DNA of 64,000 nucleotides from Mycobacterium sp. PS03-16 (GCF_004570325.1 NZ_SPQO01000006.1:62001-126000); one strand, 5' to 3'; shown: positions 16,883 to 27,500, counted from the first letter of the stretch. Program-made: numbers and translations. The notes: generated by a model not told the origin, from the letters alone.

Positions 16883-19480
16883 GTGGCACTTCCGAACCTC
16901 ACCCGTGACCAGGCCGTCGAGCGCGCCGCGCTGATCACCGTCGACAACTACCGCATCGACCTCGACCTCACCGATGGATCCGGCGCGCCGGGTGAGACGA
17001 CGTTCCATTCGGTGACCACGGTGACCTTCGAGGCGCTCGCCGGTGCGGACAGCCACATCGACATCGCCGCGGACACCATCCGCTCGGCGACTCTCAACGG
17101 CCACGACATCGACGTGTCCGGCTACGACGAGTCGACCGGCATCCCGCTGACCGGGTTGACCGAGCGCAACGTCCTGGTCGTCGACGCGGACTGCCGCTAT
17201 TCGAACACCGGTGAGGGTCTGCATCGCTTCGTCGACCCGGTCGACGGCGAGGTGTACCTGTACTCGCAGTTCGAGACCGCCGATGCCAAGCGCATGTTCG
17301 CCTGCTTCGACCAGCCCGACCTCAAGGCGACGTTCGACGTCACGGTCACCGCGCCGGCGCACTGGGAGGTGGTGTCCAACGGCGCGCTGGAGGGCAGCCG
17401 CGACAACGCCGCCTCGTCGGCCCCGACCAAGACCCACGTCTTCGTGACCACCCCGCGGATGAGCACCTATCTGGTGGCGCTGATCGCCGGGCCCTACGCC
17501 CGCTGGGACGACCTGTACCGCGACGAGCACGGCGAGATCCCGCTGGGCCTGTTCTGCCGGCGCTCGCTGGCCGAATTCATGGACGACGACCGGCTGTTCA
17601 CCGAGACCAAGCAGGGTTTCACGTTCTACCACAACAACTTCGGGGTGCCGTATGCGTTCGGCAAGTACGACCAGCTGTTCGTGCCGGAGTTCAACGCCGG
17701 CGCGATGGAGAACGCCGGCGCGGTGACGTTCCTGGAGGACTACGTCTTCCGCAGCAAGGTCACCCGCGCGTCCTACGAGCGGCGCGCCGAGACCGTGCTG
17801 CACGAGATGGCGCACATGTGGTTCGGCGACCTGGTGACCATGCAGTGGTGGGACGACCTGTGGCTCAACGAGTCGTTCGCGACGTTCGCCTCGGTGCTGT
17901 GTCAGGCCGAGGCCACCGAGTACACCGAGGCGTGGACCACCTTCGCCAACGTGGAGAAGTCCTGGGCCTATCGGCAGGACCAGCTGCCGTCGACCCACCC
18001 GGTGGCCGCCGACATCCCCGATCTGGCCGCCGTCGAGGTCAACTTCGACGGCATCACCTACGCCAAGGGCGCCAGCGTGCTCAAGCAGCTGGTGGCCTAT
18101 GTGGGCCTCGAGGAGTTCCTCGCCGGCCTGCGCGACTACTTCCGCGACCACGCGTTCGCCAATGCGACGTTCGGTGACCTGCTCGGGGCGCTGGAGAAGG
18201 CGTCGGGCCGCGACCTGTCCGGGTGGGGCAGGCAGTGGCTCAAGACCACCGGGCTGAACACGCTGCGCGCCGACTTCGACGTCGACGCCGACGGCCGCTT
18301 CACCCGTTTCGCGATCACCCAGAGCGGGGCCGCACCCGGCGCCGGTGAGACCCGGGTGCACCGCCTCGCGGTCGGTGTGTACGACGACGACCCGGCGACG
18401 GGCAAGCTGGTGCGGGTGCACCGCGAGGAACTCGACGTCGAGGGTGACGTCACCGAAGTGCCCGGGCTGCACGGCGTTTCGCGCGGTAAGCTGGTGCTGG
18501 TCAACGACGACGACCTGACCTACTGCGCGCTTCGGCTCGATCCGGACTCGCTGCAGACCGTGCTCACCCGCATCGCCGACATCGCCGAACCGCTCCCCCG
18601 CACGCTGGCCTGGTCGGCGGCGTGGGAGATGACCCGGGAGGCCGAGCTCATGGCCCGCGACTTCGTCGCGCTGGTGATGAGTGGTATCCAGGCCGAGACC
18701 GAGGTCGGTGTCGCGCAGCGGCTGCTGCTGCAGGCGCAGACGGCGCTGAACTCCTACGCCGATCCGGAATGGGCGCAGTCGGCGGGGTGGCCGTCGTTCT
18801 GCGACCGGTTGCTCGACCTGGCGCGCGAATCGGCTCCCGGATCCGACCACCAGTTGGCGTTCGTCAACGCGCTGTGCGCGTCGGTGGTGTCGCGCAACCA
18901 CGTCGCGGTGCTGGCGACGCTCCTCGACAACGAGCCCGCCGAGGTGAATCTCGCCGGACTGGTCCTCGACACCGATCTGCGGTGGCGCATCGTCACCGCG
19001 CTGGCCCGGTCCGGTGACATCGACGCCGACGGACCGCAGACGCCGTTCATCGACGCCGAGGCGCAGCGCGATCCCACGGCCGCCGGCCGGCGTCACGCCG
19101 CCGCCGCGGCGGCCGCCCGCCCGCAGCCCGCGGTCAAAGAGACCGCGTGGCAGCAGGTGATCGAGGACGACACGCTCGCCAACATCACCACCCGCGCCAT
19201 CGTCGGCGGGTTCGTCCAGCCCGGTCAGCAGGCGCTGCTCGCCCCGTTCACCGAGAAGTACTTCGCGTCGATCTCCGGCGTGTGGGAGCGCCGCTCCAGT
19301 GAGGTCGCCCAGACCGTGGTCATCGGCCTGTACCCGTCGTGGGACATCAGCGAGGACGGGTTGGCGGCCGCGGACCGCTTCCTGGCCGGTGACGTGCCGC
19401 CGGCGCTGCGCCGACTGGTGCTCGAGGGCCGCGCCGGCGTCGAACGGTCGCTGCGGGCGCGTCGCTTCGACATCTCCTAG
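16883..19480 (+). CDS. pepN: Aminopeptidase N (M1 family)
   Basis: 865 residues from GTG at 16883 (MALPNLTRDQAV, the same N-terminus as remembered for Rv2467). It removes N-terminal residues from peptides. The exopeptidase motif GAMENAGAV (about residue 275) and the zinc motif HEMAH with downstream Glu in LWLNESFATF (about residues 310-335) are intact. The C-terminal half is the helical ERAP1-like domain. A TTG nine bases upstream is in frame but unnecessary. It is divergent from the Rv2466c-like gene with the DUF732 gene between. Confidence 0.95.
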   Translation: MALPNLTRDQAVERAALITVDNYRIDLDLTDGSGAPGETTFHSVTTVTFEALAGADSHIDIAADTIRSATLNGHDIDVSGYDESTGIPLTGLTERNVLVVDADCRYSNTGEGLHRFVDPVDGEVYLYSQFETADAKRMFACFDQPDLKATFDVTVTAPAHWEVVSNGALEGSRDNAASSAPTKTHVFVTTPRMSTYLVALIAGPYARWDDLYRDEHGEIPLGLFCRRSLAEFMDDDRLFTETKQGFTFYHNNFGVPYAFGKYDQLFVPEFNAGAMENAGAVTFLEDYVFRSKVTRASYERRAETVLHEMAHMWFGDLVTMQWWDDLWLNESFATFASVLCQAEATEYTEAWTTFANVEKSWAYRQDQLPSTHPVAADIPDLAAVEVNFDGITYAKGASVLKQLVAYVGLEEFLAGLRDYFRDHAFANATFGDLLGALEKASGRDLSGWGRQWLKTTGLNTLRADFDVDADGRFTRFAITQSGAAPGAGETRVHRLAVGVYDDDPATGKLVRVHREELDVEGDVTEVPGLHGVSRGKLVLVNDDDLTYCALRLDPDSLQTVLTRIADIAEPLPRTLAWSAAWEMTREAELMARDFVALVMSGIQAETEVGVAQRLLLQAQTALNSYADPEWAQSAGWPSFCDRLLDLARESAPGSDHQLAFVNALCASVVSRNHVAVLATLLDNEPAEVNLAGLVLDTDLRWRIVTALARSGDIDADGPQTPFIDAEAQRDPTAAGRRHAAAAAAARPQPAVKETAWQQVIEDDTLANITTRAIVGGFVQPGQQALLAPFTEKYFASISGVWERRSSEVAQTVVIGLYPSWDISEDGLAAADRFLAGDVPPALRRLVLEGRAGVERSLRARRFDIS

Positions 19481-19503
19481 CCCGACGCTGCCATGCTGTC
19501 CCG

Positions 19504-19854
19504 GTGGCGGTCAGTCGAACGCGCAGGGCCCGCGCGGCCCGTCGGCGCAAACGCCGGATGGATCTGGCGGACAACGATCTGACCGCCGGGCAGTGGGCGG
19601 CGCTCAAACAGGCGTGGCAGGGCTGCGCCTACTGCGGCGCGACCGACCGACCGCTGCAGAAGGACTGCGTCATGGCGATCTCCCGAGGCGGGCGCTACAC
19701 CGTCGACAACGTGGTGCCTGCGTGCGCGTCGTGCAACACCAGCAAGTGCAATGACGAGGTCACCGGTTGGCTGCGCCGCAGGCGGCTCGACGAGCGCCGG
19801 TTCCTCGAGCGCTACGTCGAGATCCGCCGGATGCTGGCGGCCGTCGAGGCATGA
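19504..19854 (+). CDS. Small HNH nuclease-domain protein
   Basis: 116 residues with a very basic N-terminus (RTRRARAARRRKRR) then an HNH zinc-binding core: CAYCG, DNVVPACASCNTSK (second Cys pair and Asn). The first His of a canonical HNH triad is not obvious (DCVMAISRGG where DHxxP is usual), so catalysis is uncertain. GTG start. It follows pepN by 23 bases and ends just before a strong hairpin. Cellular role unknown; small HNH proteins occur both as host enzymes and phage relics. Confidence 0.7.
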   Translation: MAVSRTRRARAARRRKRRMDLADNDLTAGQWAALKQAWQGCAYCGATDRPLQKDCVMAISRGGRYTVDNVVPACASCNTSKCNDEVTGWLRRRRLDERRFLERYVEIRRMLAAVEA

Positions 19855-19857
19855 CAG

Positions 19858-19902
19858 AGCGCCCATGGTCGTCGATCCGCGTGGATCACGACCATGGGCG
19901 CT
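19858..19902. terminator. Long hairpin between convergent genes, likely bidirectional terminator
   Basis: A 20-base inverted repeat with a single bulged C and a GCGT loop fills the gap between the stop codons of two convergent genes. The left arm is 19858-19878 and the right arm 19883-19902. No T tract follows on either strand. Position and symmetry fit a bidirectional terminator. Confidence 0.6.
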
Positions 19903-19914
19903 GGGTCACGAGAC

Positions 19915-20400
19915 TCAGTGCGGCGAGACGCCCGCGCTCATCACCCGCACGGCGCTGACCAGACCGTCGATCAGATTGCCCTCTTTGAACGCCGCGGCGG
20001 CCGCCGAGACGCCGAGCGGTGCGACCTGCTCGATGCCGCGGCCCTTGACGTCGACGCCGTAGACCACCTCGATGGCGTGCTGTTCCGGGGAGACCGCCAG
20101 CAGTACGGCGTTGCTGGGGGTGGGCACCTTGGACAGGATCTCGCGCGCCGTGGCGGCGGTGTCGGCGCCCAGGTCCCCGATGTAGACCGCGAACCGTGCC
20201 TTGGCCGCCCGCGAGCCGTACTTGAGGGCGTCGTCGAGGACGACGAGGTCCTTGGTGGGGAACGGGTAGTCGACCGACAGCGCGCCGGGTTCGGTGACGC
20301 CGGAGAGCCGCCCGCTGGTGGTGATCGCCCAACCGCGGGGCAGGTCCGCCCGCTCGAGAGCGGCCCGGTGTCCGGTGACCGCTACTTCACCACTTGCCAC
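19915..20400 (-). CDS. DUF5130 protein, probable aa3 oxidase supercomplex subunit (Rv2468c-like)
   Basis: 161 residues from GTG at 20400, chosen because GGAGG lies 8 bases upstream while the upstream TTG at 20415 has none. The fold resembles TPM-domain proteins ([23 protein letters not shown], then [17 protein letters not shown]). As I recall, cryo-EM of the M. smegmatis cytochrome bcc-aa3 supercomplex found DUF5130 and a neighbouring small protein as extra subunits (CtaI/CtaJ); which letter applies here I am not sure. The start overlaps the upstream membrane gene by 14 bases, so the two are coupled. Ortholog of Rv2468c. Confidence 0.85.
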   Translation of the reverse strand: MASGEVAVTGHRAALERADLPRGWAITTSGRLSGVTEPGALSVDYPFPTKDLVVLDDALKYGSRAAKARFAVYIGDLGADTAATAREILSKVPTPSNAVLLAVSPEQHAIEVVYGVDVKGRGIEQVAPLGVSAAAAAFKEGNLIDGLVSAVRVMSAGVSPH

Positions 20401-20671
20401 TTGCGCCGCCTCCAATCGTCACGGGGTGTGTTCCGTGTTCACCGACGTTGCCGCCGTGCGCGGCGGACTCACCGCTGAAGCTGCGCCCGGTCGCGGCCGT
20501 GTGGTGCCCGGAGGGCTCCTCGGCCGCCCACAGGATCGGTGCGTGCCGCCACGGCTCGCTCATCTTGTAGCTGGCGGGGTGCGGGCCCTTCGTACGGAAG
20601 ATCCACAGCGCGAGAACCGCGGCCAGCCCCAACGGCACGAGGACGAAGAGGGAATGCAGAACGGGGGTCAC
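20387..20671 (-). CDS. Small single-helix membrane protein, probable aa3 oxidase accessory subunit
   Basis: 94 residues. One N-terminal membrane helix (about residues 7-23, [18 protein letters not shown]) is followed by a hydrophilic, Gly/His-rich tail. It starts at 20671, has no cleavage site, and its 3' end carries the GGAGG ribosome site for the DUF5130 gene. The pairing with DUF5130 matches the two novel subunits described for the M. smegmatis cytochrome supercomplex (from memory). A role in oxidase assembly or stability is inferred. Confidence 0.75.
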   Translation of the reverse strand: MTPVLHSLFVLVPLGLAAVLALWIFRTKGPHPASYKMSEPWRHAPILWAAEEPSGHHTAATGRSFSGESAAHGGNVGEHGTHPVTIGGGASGKW

Positions 20672-20698
20672 GATTGCAAACCGTATCCCACCGCGCTC

Positions 20699-21352
20699 TC
20701 AGGCCGCGCCCTCACCCAGGTATCTCACCCAGGCCGGGTCGAGTTCCTTGACCGACGACAGCAGCCGCCAGTGCTGCCCCTTCGGGGGCAGCGGCACCGA
20801 GCGCAGCGTCCACCCCAGATCGGACAGCAGATGGTCGGCCTTGCGGTGGTTGCACGGCGCGCACGCGGCCACGCAGTTCTCCCACGAGTGGGCGCCGCCG
20901 CGGCTGCGGGGCACCACGTGGTCGACGGTGTCGGCCTTGGCGCCGCAGTACGCGCAGCGGAACCGGTCGCGGTGCATCAGCGCCGCGCGCGTCATCGGGA
21001 TCCGGGCCCGGTAGGGCACCCGAACGAACGTCCGCAACCGGATCACCGACGGCACGGTGATGCTGCGGGTGGCGGAGTGGATCACCGGCCCGCCCGGATC
21101 GTCGTGGACCACGTCGGCCTTCCCGCACATCAGCATGATCACGGCCCGGCGCATCGGCAGCGCGGTGAGCGGCTCGTAGGTCGAATTGAGCAGCAGCACC
21201 CGGCGCCGGCCCCACAGGGAGGCCTCATGGACCGGCGCGGCGGGCTCGAGGGTGTGCAGGACGCGCGGTGACGCCGCGGGACCCGGGGGGCCGGCCGCGG
21301 CCGCACGCTTGTGACCCGCCGGGTTCGACGGGCTCTTCTTGCGATGCGCCAT
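20699..21352 (-). CDS. HNH endonuclease-domain protein (Rv2469c-like)
   Basis: 217 residues from ATG at 21352, with GGAGG just upstream. A basic low-complexity N-terminus is followed by VLLLNSTYEPLTALPMRRAV and a complete HNH module: CAYCG, DTVDHVVPRSRGG (His), WENCVAACAPCNHRK (Asn, Cys pair, His). This architecture is the widespread housekeeping-like actinobacterial HNH protein of unknown substrate. Divergent from glbO. Confidence 0.88.
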   Translation of the reverse strand: MAHRKKSPSNPAGHKRAAAAGPPGPAASPRVLHTLEPAAPVHEASLWGRRRVLLLNSTYEPLTALPMRRAVIMLMCGKADVVHDDPGGPVIHSATRSITVPSVIRLRTFVRVPYRARIPMTRAALMHRDRFRCAYCGAKADTVDHVVPRSRGGAHSWENCVAACAPCNHRKADHLLSDLGWTLRSVPLPPKGQHWRLLSSVKELDPAWVRYLGEGAA

Positions 21353-21493
21353 ACGTCCTCCGAGCGACAGTCCACCACGGATCGGCGACGATCGCACGAC
21401 AATTCGGGCTGTGTTCGCAGGTCAGTCCCGTGAACATCCGGTGACGACTCCCGGGCTGCCGGGGCCGCGTCCGCGACAGGCCACAATGGAACC

Positions 21494-21889
21494 GTGACGG
21501 TTCCAGCGCACTCGTTCTACGACGAAGTCGGCGGCCACGACACGTTCCACCGCATCGTGGCCCGGTTCTACGAGTTGGTGCGGGAGGACGAGATCCTGCG
21601 GCCGCTGTACCCCGAGGACGAGTTGGAGGCCGCCGAGGTGCGGCTGCGGATGTTCCTGGAGCAGTACTGGGGCGGCCCGCGGACATACTCCGACCAGCGC
21701 GGACACCCCCGCCTGCGGATGCGGCACGCGCCGTTTCGCATCGGCTATCTCGAGCGCGACGCCTGGCTGCGCTGCATGCACACCGCGGTCGCCGAGATCG
21801 ACTCGCAGACCCTCGACGACGAGCACCGCCGGGAACTGATCGCCTATCTGGAGATGGCCGCGCAGTCGATGGTCAACTCGCCGTTCTGA
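21494..21889 (+). CDS. glbO: Truncated haemoglobin O (group II)
   Basis: 131 residues of 2-on-2 globin fold. [23 protein letters not shown] contains the B helix and CD corner; the proximal His is in MRHAPFRIG and the group II Trp at G8 is in RDAWLRCMH. GlbO binds O2 and is membrane-associated in mycobacteria, linked to respiration and NO/peroxide handling. Ortholog of Rv2470. GTG start. The alpha-glucosidase gene follows after 24 bases, the same pairing as in M. tuberculosis. Confidence 0.95.
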   Translation: MTVPAHSFYDEVGGHDTFHRIVARFYELVREDEILRPLYPEDELEAAEVRLRMFLEQYWGGPRTYSDQRGHPRLRMRHAPFRIGYLERDAWLRCMHTAVAEIDSQTLDDEHRRELIAYLEMAAQSMVNSPF

Positions 21890-21913
21890 GCCCAGACGGC
21901 CACAATGGGCGCA

Positions 21914-23476
21914 ATGACAGAGCCGTGGTGGTCCCGCGCCGTCTTCTATCAGGTGTACCCGCGCTCGTTCCGGGACAGCGACGGCGACGGCGTCGGTGAC
22001 CTCGACGGGGTCACCGCGGGGCTCGACTATCTGGCGACCCTCGGGGTGGACGCGCTGTGGCTCAACCCGGTGACCGTGTCCCCGATGGCCGACCACGGCT
22101 ACGACGTCGCCGACCCCCGCGACATCGACCCGATGTTCGGCGGGATCGAGGCGTTGGACCGGCTGATCGCGGCCGCCCACGACCGCGGCATCCGCATCAC
22201 CATGGACCTGGTGCCCAACCACACCAGCTCCCAGCACCCGTGGTTCCGGGCGGCGCTGGCCGCGGGCCCGGGCAGCGCCGAACGGGAGCGCTACCTGTTC
22301 CGCGACGGCGAAGGACCCGACGGCAGCCGCCCACCCAACAACTGGGTGTCGGTGTTCGGCGGGCCGGCGTGGACGCGGACCGTCGACCGCGACGGGCGGC
22401 CGGGTCAGTGGTACCTGCATCTGTTCGACCCGGAGCAACCAGACCTGAACTGGGCCAACGCCGAGGTGTTCGCCGACCTGGAGAAGACGCTGCGGTTCTG
22501 GCTGGACCGCGGGGTCGACGGGTTCCGCATCGACGTCGCGCACGGCATGGCCAAACCGCCGGACCTGCCCGATATGGAGATCGCCGAGAACAAGCTGCTG
22601 GCCGACATGGGCACCGACCCCCGGTTCGACCATGCCGACGTCCACGACATCCACCGCCACATCCGCTCGGTGCTCAACGACTACCCGGGCGCCGTCGCGG
22701 TCGGCGAGGTGTGGGTGTACGACAACGAGGCCTTCGCCGCCTACCTGCGGCCCGACGAGCTGCACCTGGGCTTCAACTTCCGGCTGGTGCGCGCGGAGTT
22801 CGACGCCGAGGAGATCGGCGACTCGATCGAGAACTCGCTGGCCGCGGTCGCCCTGGAGAGCGCGACCCCGACCTGGACGCTGTCCAACCACGACGTCGAG
22901 CGGGAGGTGTCACGCTACGGCGACGGCACGCTCGGGCTGGCCCGGGCCCGCGCGATGGCGCTGGTGATGCTCGCGCTGCCGGGGGTGGTGTTCGTCTACA
23001 ACGGCGAGGAACTCGGGCTGCCCAACGTCGACCTGCCCGACGAGGTGCTGCAGGACCCGGTGTGGGAACGCTCCGAGCGCACCGAACGCGGCCGCGACGG
23101 CTGCCGGGTGCCGATGCCGTGGAGCGGCGACGCTCCCCCGTTCGGGTTCTCCACCACCGCTGACACCTGGTTGCCGATGCCGGCGGAGTGGGCGGCGCTG
23201 ACCGTCGAACGCCAGCTGGCCGACCCCGATTCGACGCTGCACTTCTTTCACGCGGCGCTGCGCTTGCGGCGCGAACGCCCCGAGTTCGCCGGGCAGGCGC
23301 TGCCCGACCTGACCGCCCGCGACGGTGTGCTGCGCTTCCGCACCGAAGGGGGGCTGACCTGTGTGCTCAATGCCTCGCCGCGCGCGGTGCCGCTGCCGGC
23401 CGGCGAGGTGCTGTTCACCAGTGCCGAGCCGATGGCGGGCGCGCTGCCGCCGAACGCCGCGGCCTGGTTGGTCTGA
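21914..23476 (+). CDS. aglA: GH13 alpha-glucosidase (AglA, Rv2471-like)
   Basis: 520 residues from ATG at 21914 (an ATG at 21905 adds three). The TIM-barrel GH13 motifs are in order: DLVPNHTS (region I), GFRIDVAHG with the nucleophile Asp (II), VGEVWVYDN with the acid/base Glu (III) and LSNHDVERE with the third acid Asp (IV). It cleaves terminal alpha-1,4 or alpha-1,6 glucose; no signal peptide, so it acts in the cytosol on maltose-like or trehalose-related sugars. Its stop abuts the convergent gene at 23477. Confidence 0.92.
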   Translation: MTEPWWSRAVFYQVYPRSFRDSDGDGVGDLDGVTAGLDYLATLGVDALWLNPVTVSPMADHGYDVADPRDIDPMFGGIEALDRLIAAAHDRGIRITMDLVPNHTSSQHPWFRAALAAGPGSAERERYLFRDGEGPDGSRPPNNWVSVFGGPAWTRTVDRDGRPGQWYLHLFDPEQPDLNWANAEVFADLEKTLRFWLDRGVDGFRIDVAHGMAKPPDLPDMEIAENKLLADMGTDPRFDHADVHDIHRHIRSVLNDYPGAVAVGEVWVYDNEAFAAYLRPDELHLGFNFRLVRAEFDAEEIGDSIENSLAAVALESATPTWTLSNHDVEREVSRYGDGTLGLARARAMALVMLALPGVVFVYNGEELGLPNVDLPDEVLQDPVWERSERTERGRDGCRVPMPWSGDAPPFGFSTTADTWLPMPAEWAALTVERQLADPDSTLHFFHAALRLRRERPEFAGQALPDLTARDGVLRFRTEGGLTCVLNASPRAVPLPAGEVLFTSAEPMAGALPPNAAAWLV

Positions 23477-24136
23477 TCAGCGCAGCACGACGGCCGGGTC
23501 GCCCCGGCGCCGCACCACCGACCCGAACCGGGCGTCGATGCGCAACCAGTTCGGCAGCGTGCGCACCCGCACGATCTCGTCGGCAGGCAGCGCGTCGCCG
23601 TGCTGCGGCAGGAAACCCATTGCGGTGAGCGCGAAGACGCATCGCATCGGCACCCCGACGCTGTCGTCGCCCGCGGTCACCGCGACGACGTCCTGGTCGA
23701 GCAGCGACGCCGGCGGCCCGTGCGCGCTGCTGTGCTCGCGGGCCAGCGCGCTACCGCGCTGGGCCAGGTCGAGCATCACGCGCGCGGGCACGTCGTCGAG
23801 GTGGGTGAATCCGGCGTCGGGCGGCAGCGCGCCCCGCCAGGCCGAGTCCATCGGGAACCCGGTGTCGACGAAGCCGGTGTCGTCCATCGCCGCCAGACCG
23901 CGCGCCAGCGCGTCGGCGCCCGCGCACAGGTCGGCCGGCCGCAGCGTTCCTCCGACGACACGGCTGGCCAGTACGTCGAAACCCGTGGCGACCCAGGCGA
24001 CCACGGCGCCGTCGGCGCGTTCCCGCAGCCGCACCACCGCCGCGTCGTCGAGGCGCAACGCCCGCTCGGTGAACGTCGCGAGGTCGTCACGCTGCCCGGC
24101 GTCGGCCAGCCAGATCCCCCGCTCGGCGGCCGTCAT
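23477..24136 (-). CDS. Conserved protein of unknown function (Rv2474c-like)
   Basis: 219 residues from ATG at 24136, forming an ATGA overlap with the stop of the upstream thioesterase gene. Mostly alpha-helical, Ala/Leu/Asp-rich, with no membrane segment and no motif I recognise. Length and position match Rv2474c. The overlap with the thioesterase and gdh genes suggests one transcript. Confidence 0.8.
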   Translation of the reverse strand: MTAAERGIWLADAGQRDDLATFTERALRLDDAAVVRLRERADGAVVAWVATGFDVLASRVVGGTLRPADLCAGADALARGLAAMDDTGFVDTGFPMDSAWRGALPPDAGFTHLDDVPARVMLDLAQRGSALAREHSSAHGPPASLLDQDVVAVTAGDDSVGVPMRCVFALTAMGFLPQHGDALPADEIVRVRTLPNWLRIDARFGSVVRRRGDPAVVLR

Positions 24137-24549
24137 CGCAGGAAGCGCTGCAGGTAGTCGCGCTGCTCGGGGGTCAACCGCACCAGCCGCTGTTCGTCGA
24201 TGTGCACCGCGGCCAGCTGGGTCTCGGCGATCACCGACGGCTTGGAGTCGGCCGGGGCGCCCACCGAACGCACCTCGTAGCCGATGGTGAAGTCCACGGC
24301 GCGCACCCGCTTGGACCACATCGTCACCTGCAGCGGCGAGTCGATCAGCCGCAGCTGTCCCTTGTAGGAGATGTTCACCTCGGCGATCAGCAGCCCGACG
24401 GTGGTGATGTCCGCCTCGAAAGGCTCACGCAGGAACGGGATCCGGGCCTCTTCGAGGATGGTCACCATCGTCGCGTGGTTGATGTGCTGGTACATGTCGA
24501 TGTCGGACCATCGCACGTGCACCGGCGCCACGAATCCTGCGGTCGTCAC
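24133..24549 (-). CDS. Hotdog-fold acyl-CoA thioesterase (Rv2475c-like)
   Basis: 138 residues of YbgC/4-hydroxybenzoyl-CoA thioesterase type. The active-site segment [18 protein letters not shown] near residues 12-28 carries the catalytic Asp, followed by [12 protein letters not shown]. It hydrolyses an acyl-CoA thioester of unknown chain. GTG start at 24549 in a GTGA overlap with the stop of gdh, so it is coupled to glutamate dehydrogenase translation. Confidence 0.88.
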   Translation of the reverse strand: MTTAGFVAPVHVRWSDIDMYQHINHATMVTILEEARIPFLREPFEADITTVGLLIAEVNISYKGQLRLIDSPLQVTMWSKRVRAVDFTIGYEVRSVGAPADSKPSVIAETQLAAVHIDEQRLVRLTPEQRDYLQRFLR

Positions 24550-27500
24550 CCGGAAGACCCCGTTCCACTCGTTCTCGTCATGCTGCGGATCTGGCGCGCC
24601 GCCACCGACAGTGTCGCCAGGTCCCGGTCATCGTCCTCGTAGATCTCGGTGAGCGTGCGCCGCGCCCGCGCCACCCGGGAGCCGTTGGTCATCTCCCACT
24701 CGGCGATCTTCTCCTCACCGGTCTCACCGGGTTCGCCCACCGCCAGCACGTCGAAGCACAGCGACCGCACCGAGCCGTAGATGTCGTCGCGAATCGCCAG
24801 GCGCGCCAGCGAATGCCAGCGATCGCCGCGCGGCAGCTGCGACACCGCGGTGAGCAGGCTGTCGGTGTTGAGGTGGTCCATCAGCGCGAAGTAGGCGTCG
24901 GCCACCTCCGCCGGGTCACGGTCGTCGATGTCGGCGATGTCGATGATGTCGAGCAGGCTGAACTGGTACAGCCCCGTCGCCACCGTGTACGCCAGCTCAC
25001 GCGACGCGCCCTGCGCGGCGAATTCGCCGGCCTCCTTCTCCACGATCGCCTCGTCGTCGCCGCGCAGCCACTCCGACATGCGCGGGGTGAGCGCCGCGAC
25101 CTTGTCGGCGAACCGGTTGATCTCGGCGCCGACGGCCAGCGGTTGCGGCCGGTAGTTGAGCAGCCAGCGGCTGGCCCGGTCGATGAGCCGGCGCAAATCC
25201 AGGGTCATGCGGTCACTCACCGACACCGGGATGTCGGCTGCGCGGATCTGCCGCCACACGTCCCCGACGCGGAAGATCTCGTTGACCGCGACGAAGCTGC
25301 GCACCGCGTCGACCGGGCCGACCCCCACGTCCTCGGTGACCCGGTAGGCGTAGGTGATGCCGCTGGTGTCGACGAGGTCGTTGACCAGCATCGTGGTGAC
25401 GATCTCCCGGCGCAGCTGGTGGCTGCGGGTGTCGGCGGCGAACCGGTCGCGCAGCGTGGACGGGAAGTAGCGCGGCAGCCGGGAGGCGAAGGCGTCCTGG
25501 TCGGGCAGGTCGCTGCCGAGCAGATCGGCCTTCATCGCCAACTTCACGTGCGCCATCAGCGTGGCCAGCTCCGGGGAGGTCAGCCCGATGCCGGCTTCGG
25601 TGCGGCGGCGGATCTCCTTCTCCGACGGCAACGCCTCGAGCTCACGGTTCATCCCGCGCTGCTTGACGAAGTCGTTGATCATTCGCGCGTGCACGTTGAG
25701 CAGGCTGGCCGCGTTGGCGCGGCTGGTGCCCATCAGGTCGTTCTGGTCGCGGTTGTCGGCCAGCACCAGCTCGCCGACTTCGTCGGTCATCGACAGCAGC
25801 AGGTCGGTGCGCTCCTCGGCGCTGACCTTGCCGGCGGTGACCAGCTGGTCGATCAGGATCTTGATGTTGACCTCGTGGTCGGAGCAGTCCACGCCCGCGG
25901 AGTTGTCCAGCGCGTCGGTGTTGATCCGCCCCCCGGCCAGATCGAATTCGATGCGGCCCAGCGAGGTGACGCCGAGGTTGCCGCCCTCGCCGATCACCTT
26001 GGCGCGCACCTGGTTGCCGTTGACCCGGATCGGGTCGTTGGCACGGTCGCCCACGTCGGCGTCGGATTCGGTCTCGGCCTTCACATAGGTGCCGATGCCG
26101 CCGTTCCACAACAGGTCGACCGGTGCCCGCAGGATCGCCTTCATCAGCGCGGGCGGCGTCATCTCCTCGACGCTGCTGTCGAGGCCGAGGACGTCGCGCA
26201 CCTGCGGGCTGATCGGGATCGACTTGTGCTGGCGGCTGTACACCCCGCCGCCCTCGCTGATCAGCGACTCGTCGTAGTCCTCCCACGACGAGCGGGGCAG
26301 TTCGAAGAGCCGGCGCCGCTCACGGAAGGACGTCGCGGCGTCGGGATTCGGGTCGAGGAAGAGGTGACGGTGGTCGAAGGCGGCGACCAGCCGGATGTGT
26401 TCGGACAGCAGCATGCCGTTGCCGAACACGTCACCGCTCATGTCGCCGATGCCGACGACCGTGAAGTCCTCGGTCTGGGTGTCGACGCCCATCTCGCGGA
26501 AGTGGCGTTTCACCGACTCCCAGGCGCCTTTGGCGGTGATGCCCATCGCCTTGTGGTCGTAGCCCACCGATCCGCCCGAGGCGAACGCGTCACCCAGCCA
26601 GAAGCCGTAGGACTGCGCGACCTCGTTGGCGATGTCGGAGAATGTGGCGGTGCCCTTGTCGGCGGCGACCACCAGGTAGGCGTCGTCGCCGTCGCGGCGC
26701 ACCACTTCCGGCGGCGGGGTGACGTCACCGGTGGCTTTGTCGACGTTGTCGGTGACGTCGAGCAGACCGCTGATGAACAGCTTGTAGCAGGCGACGCCCT
26801 CGTTGCGCTGCGCGTCGCGGTCGGCGGCGGCGTCGCCGGTCGGCACCGGCGGTTCCTTGACCACGAATCCGCCCTTGGCGCCCACCGGGACGATCACCGC
26901 GTTCTTCACCGCCTGCGCCTTGACCAGGCCGAGGATCTCGGTGCGGAAGTCCTCCCGACGGTCCGACCAGCGCAGCCCGCCGCGCGCGACGTACCCGAAC
27001 CGCAGGTGCACCCCCTCGACACGCGGCGAGTAGACGAAGATCTCGAATTTCGGCCTGGGCAGCGGCAATTCATCGATCAGGCCGGGATCCAGCTTCATCG
27101 CCACCACGTTGCGGGCCCGCGCCGACTCCGGGCGGGTCACGAAGTAATTGGTGCGCAGCGTGGCCTGGATCATCGAGGCGAAGGCCCGCAGCACCCGGTC
27201 GGTGTCGAGGCTGACCAACGCGTCGATGTCGGCGGCCACCGCCGCGGCCGCGGCCTGCGCGTCGCGGTGCCCGGCGCCGTCGGTGGGGTCGAACAGCGCT
27301 TCGAACAGGTCGACCAGCGACCGCGCGGTGTGGGGGTTGCCGTTGACCACCGATTCGATGTGCGACTGGCTGTACGGGAACCCGGCCTGGCGCAGGTATT
27401 TGGCGTAGGCGCGCAGCACCACGACCTGCGACCAGGTCAGGCCGGCGCGCAAGACCAGTTCGTTGAACCGGTCGATCTCCATGCGGCCGTGCCAGATCGC

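Noticed and set aside
16451..19096. Minus-strand open frame of 881 codons
   Set aside because: Antisense to pepN; no domain motifs, and pepN matches its family along the whole length.
19504..19854. Mobile HNH homing endonuclease or intron
   Set aside because: No intron or intein boundary, no interrupted host gene and no repeats; it is a free-standing small gene after pepN.
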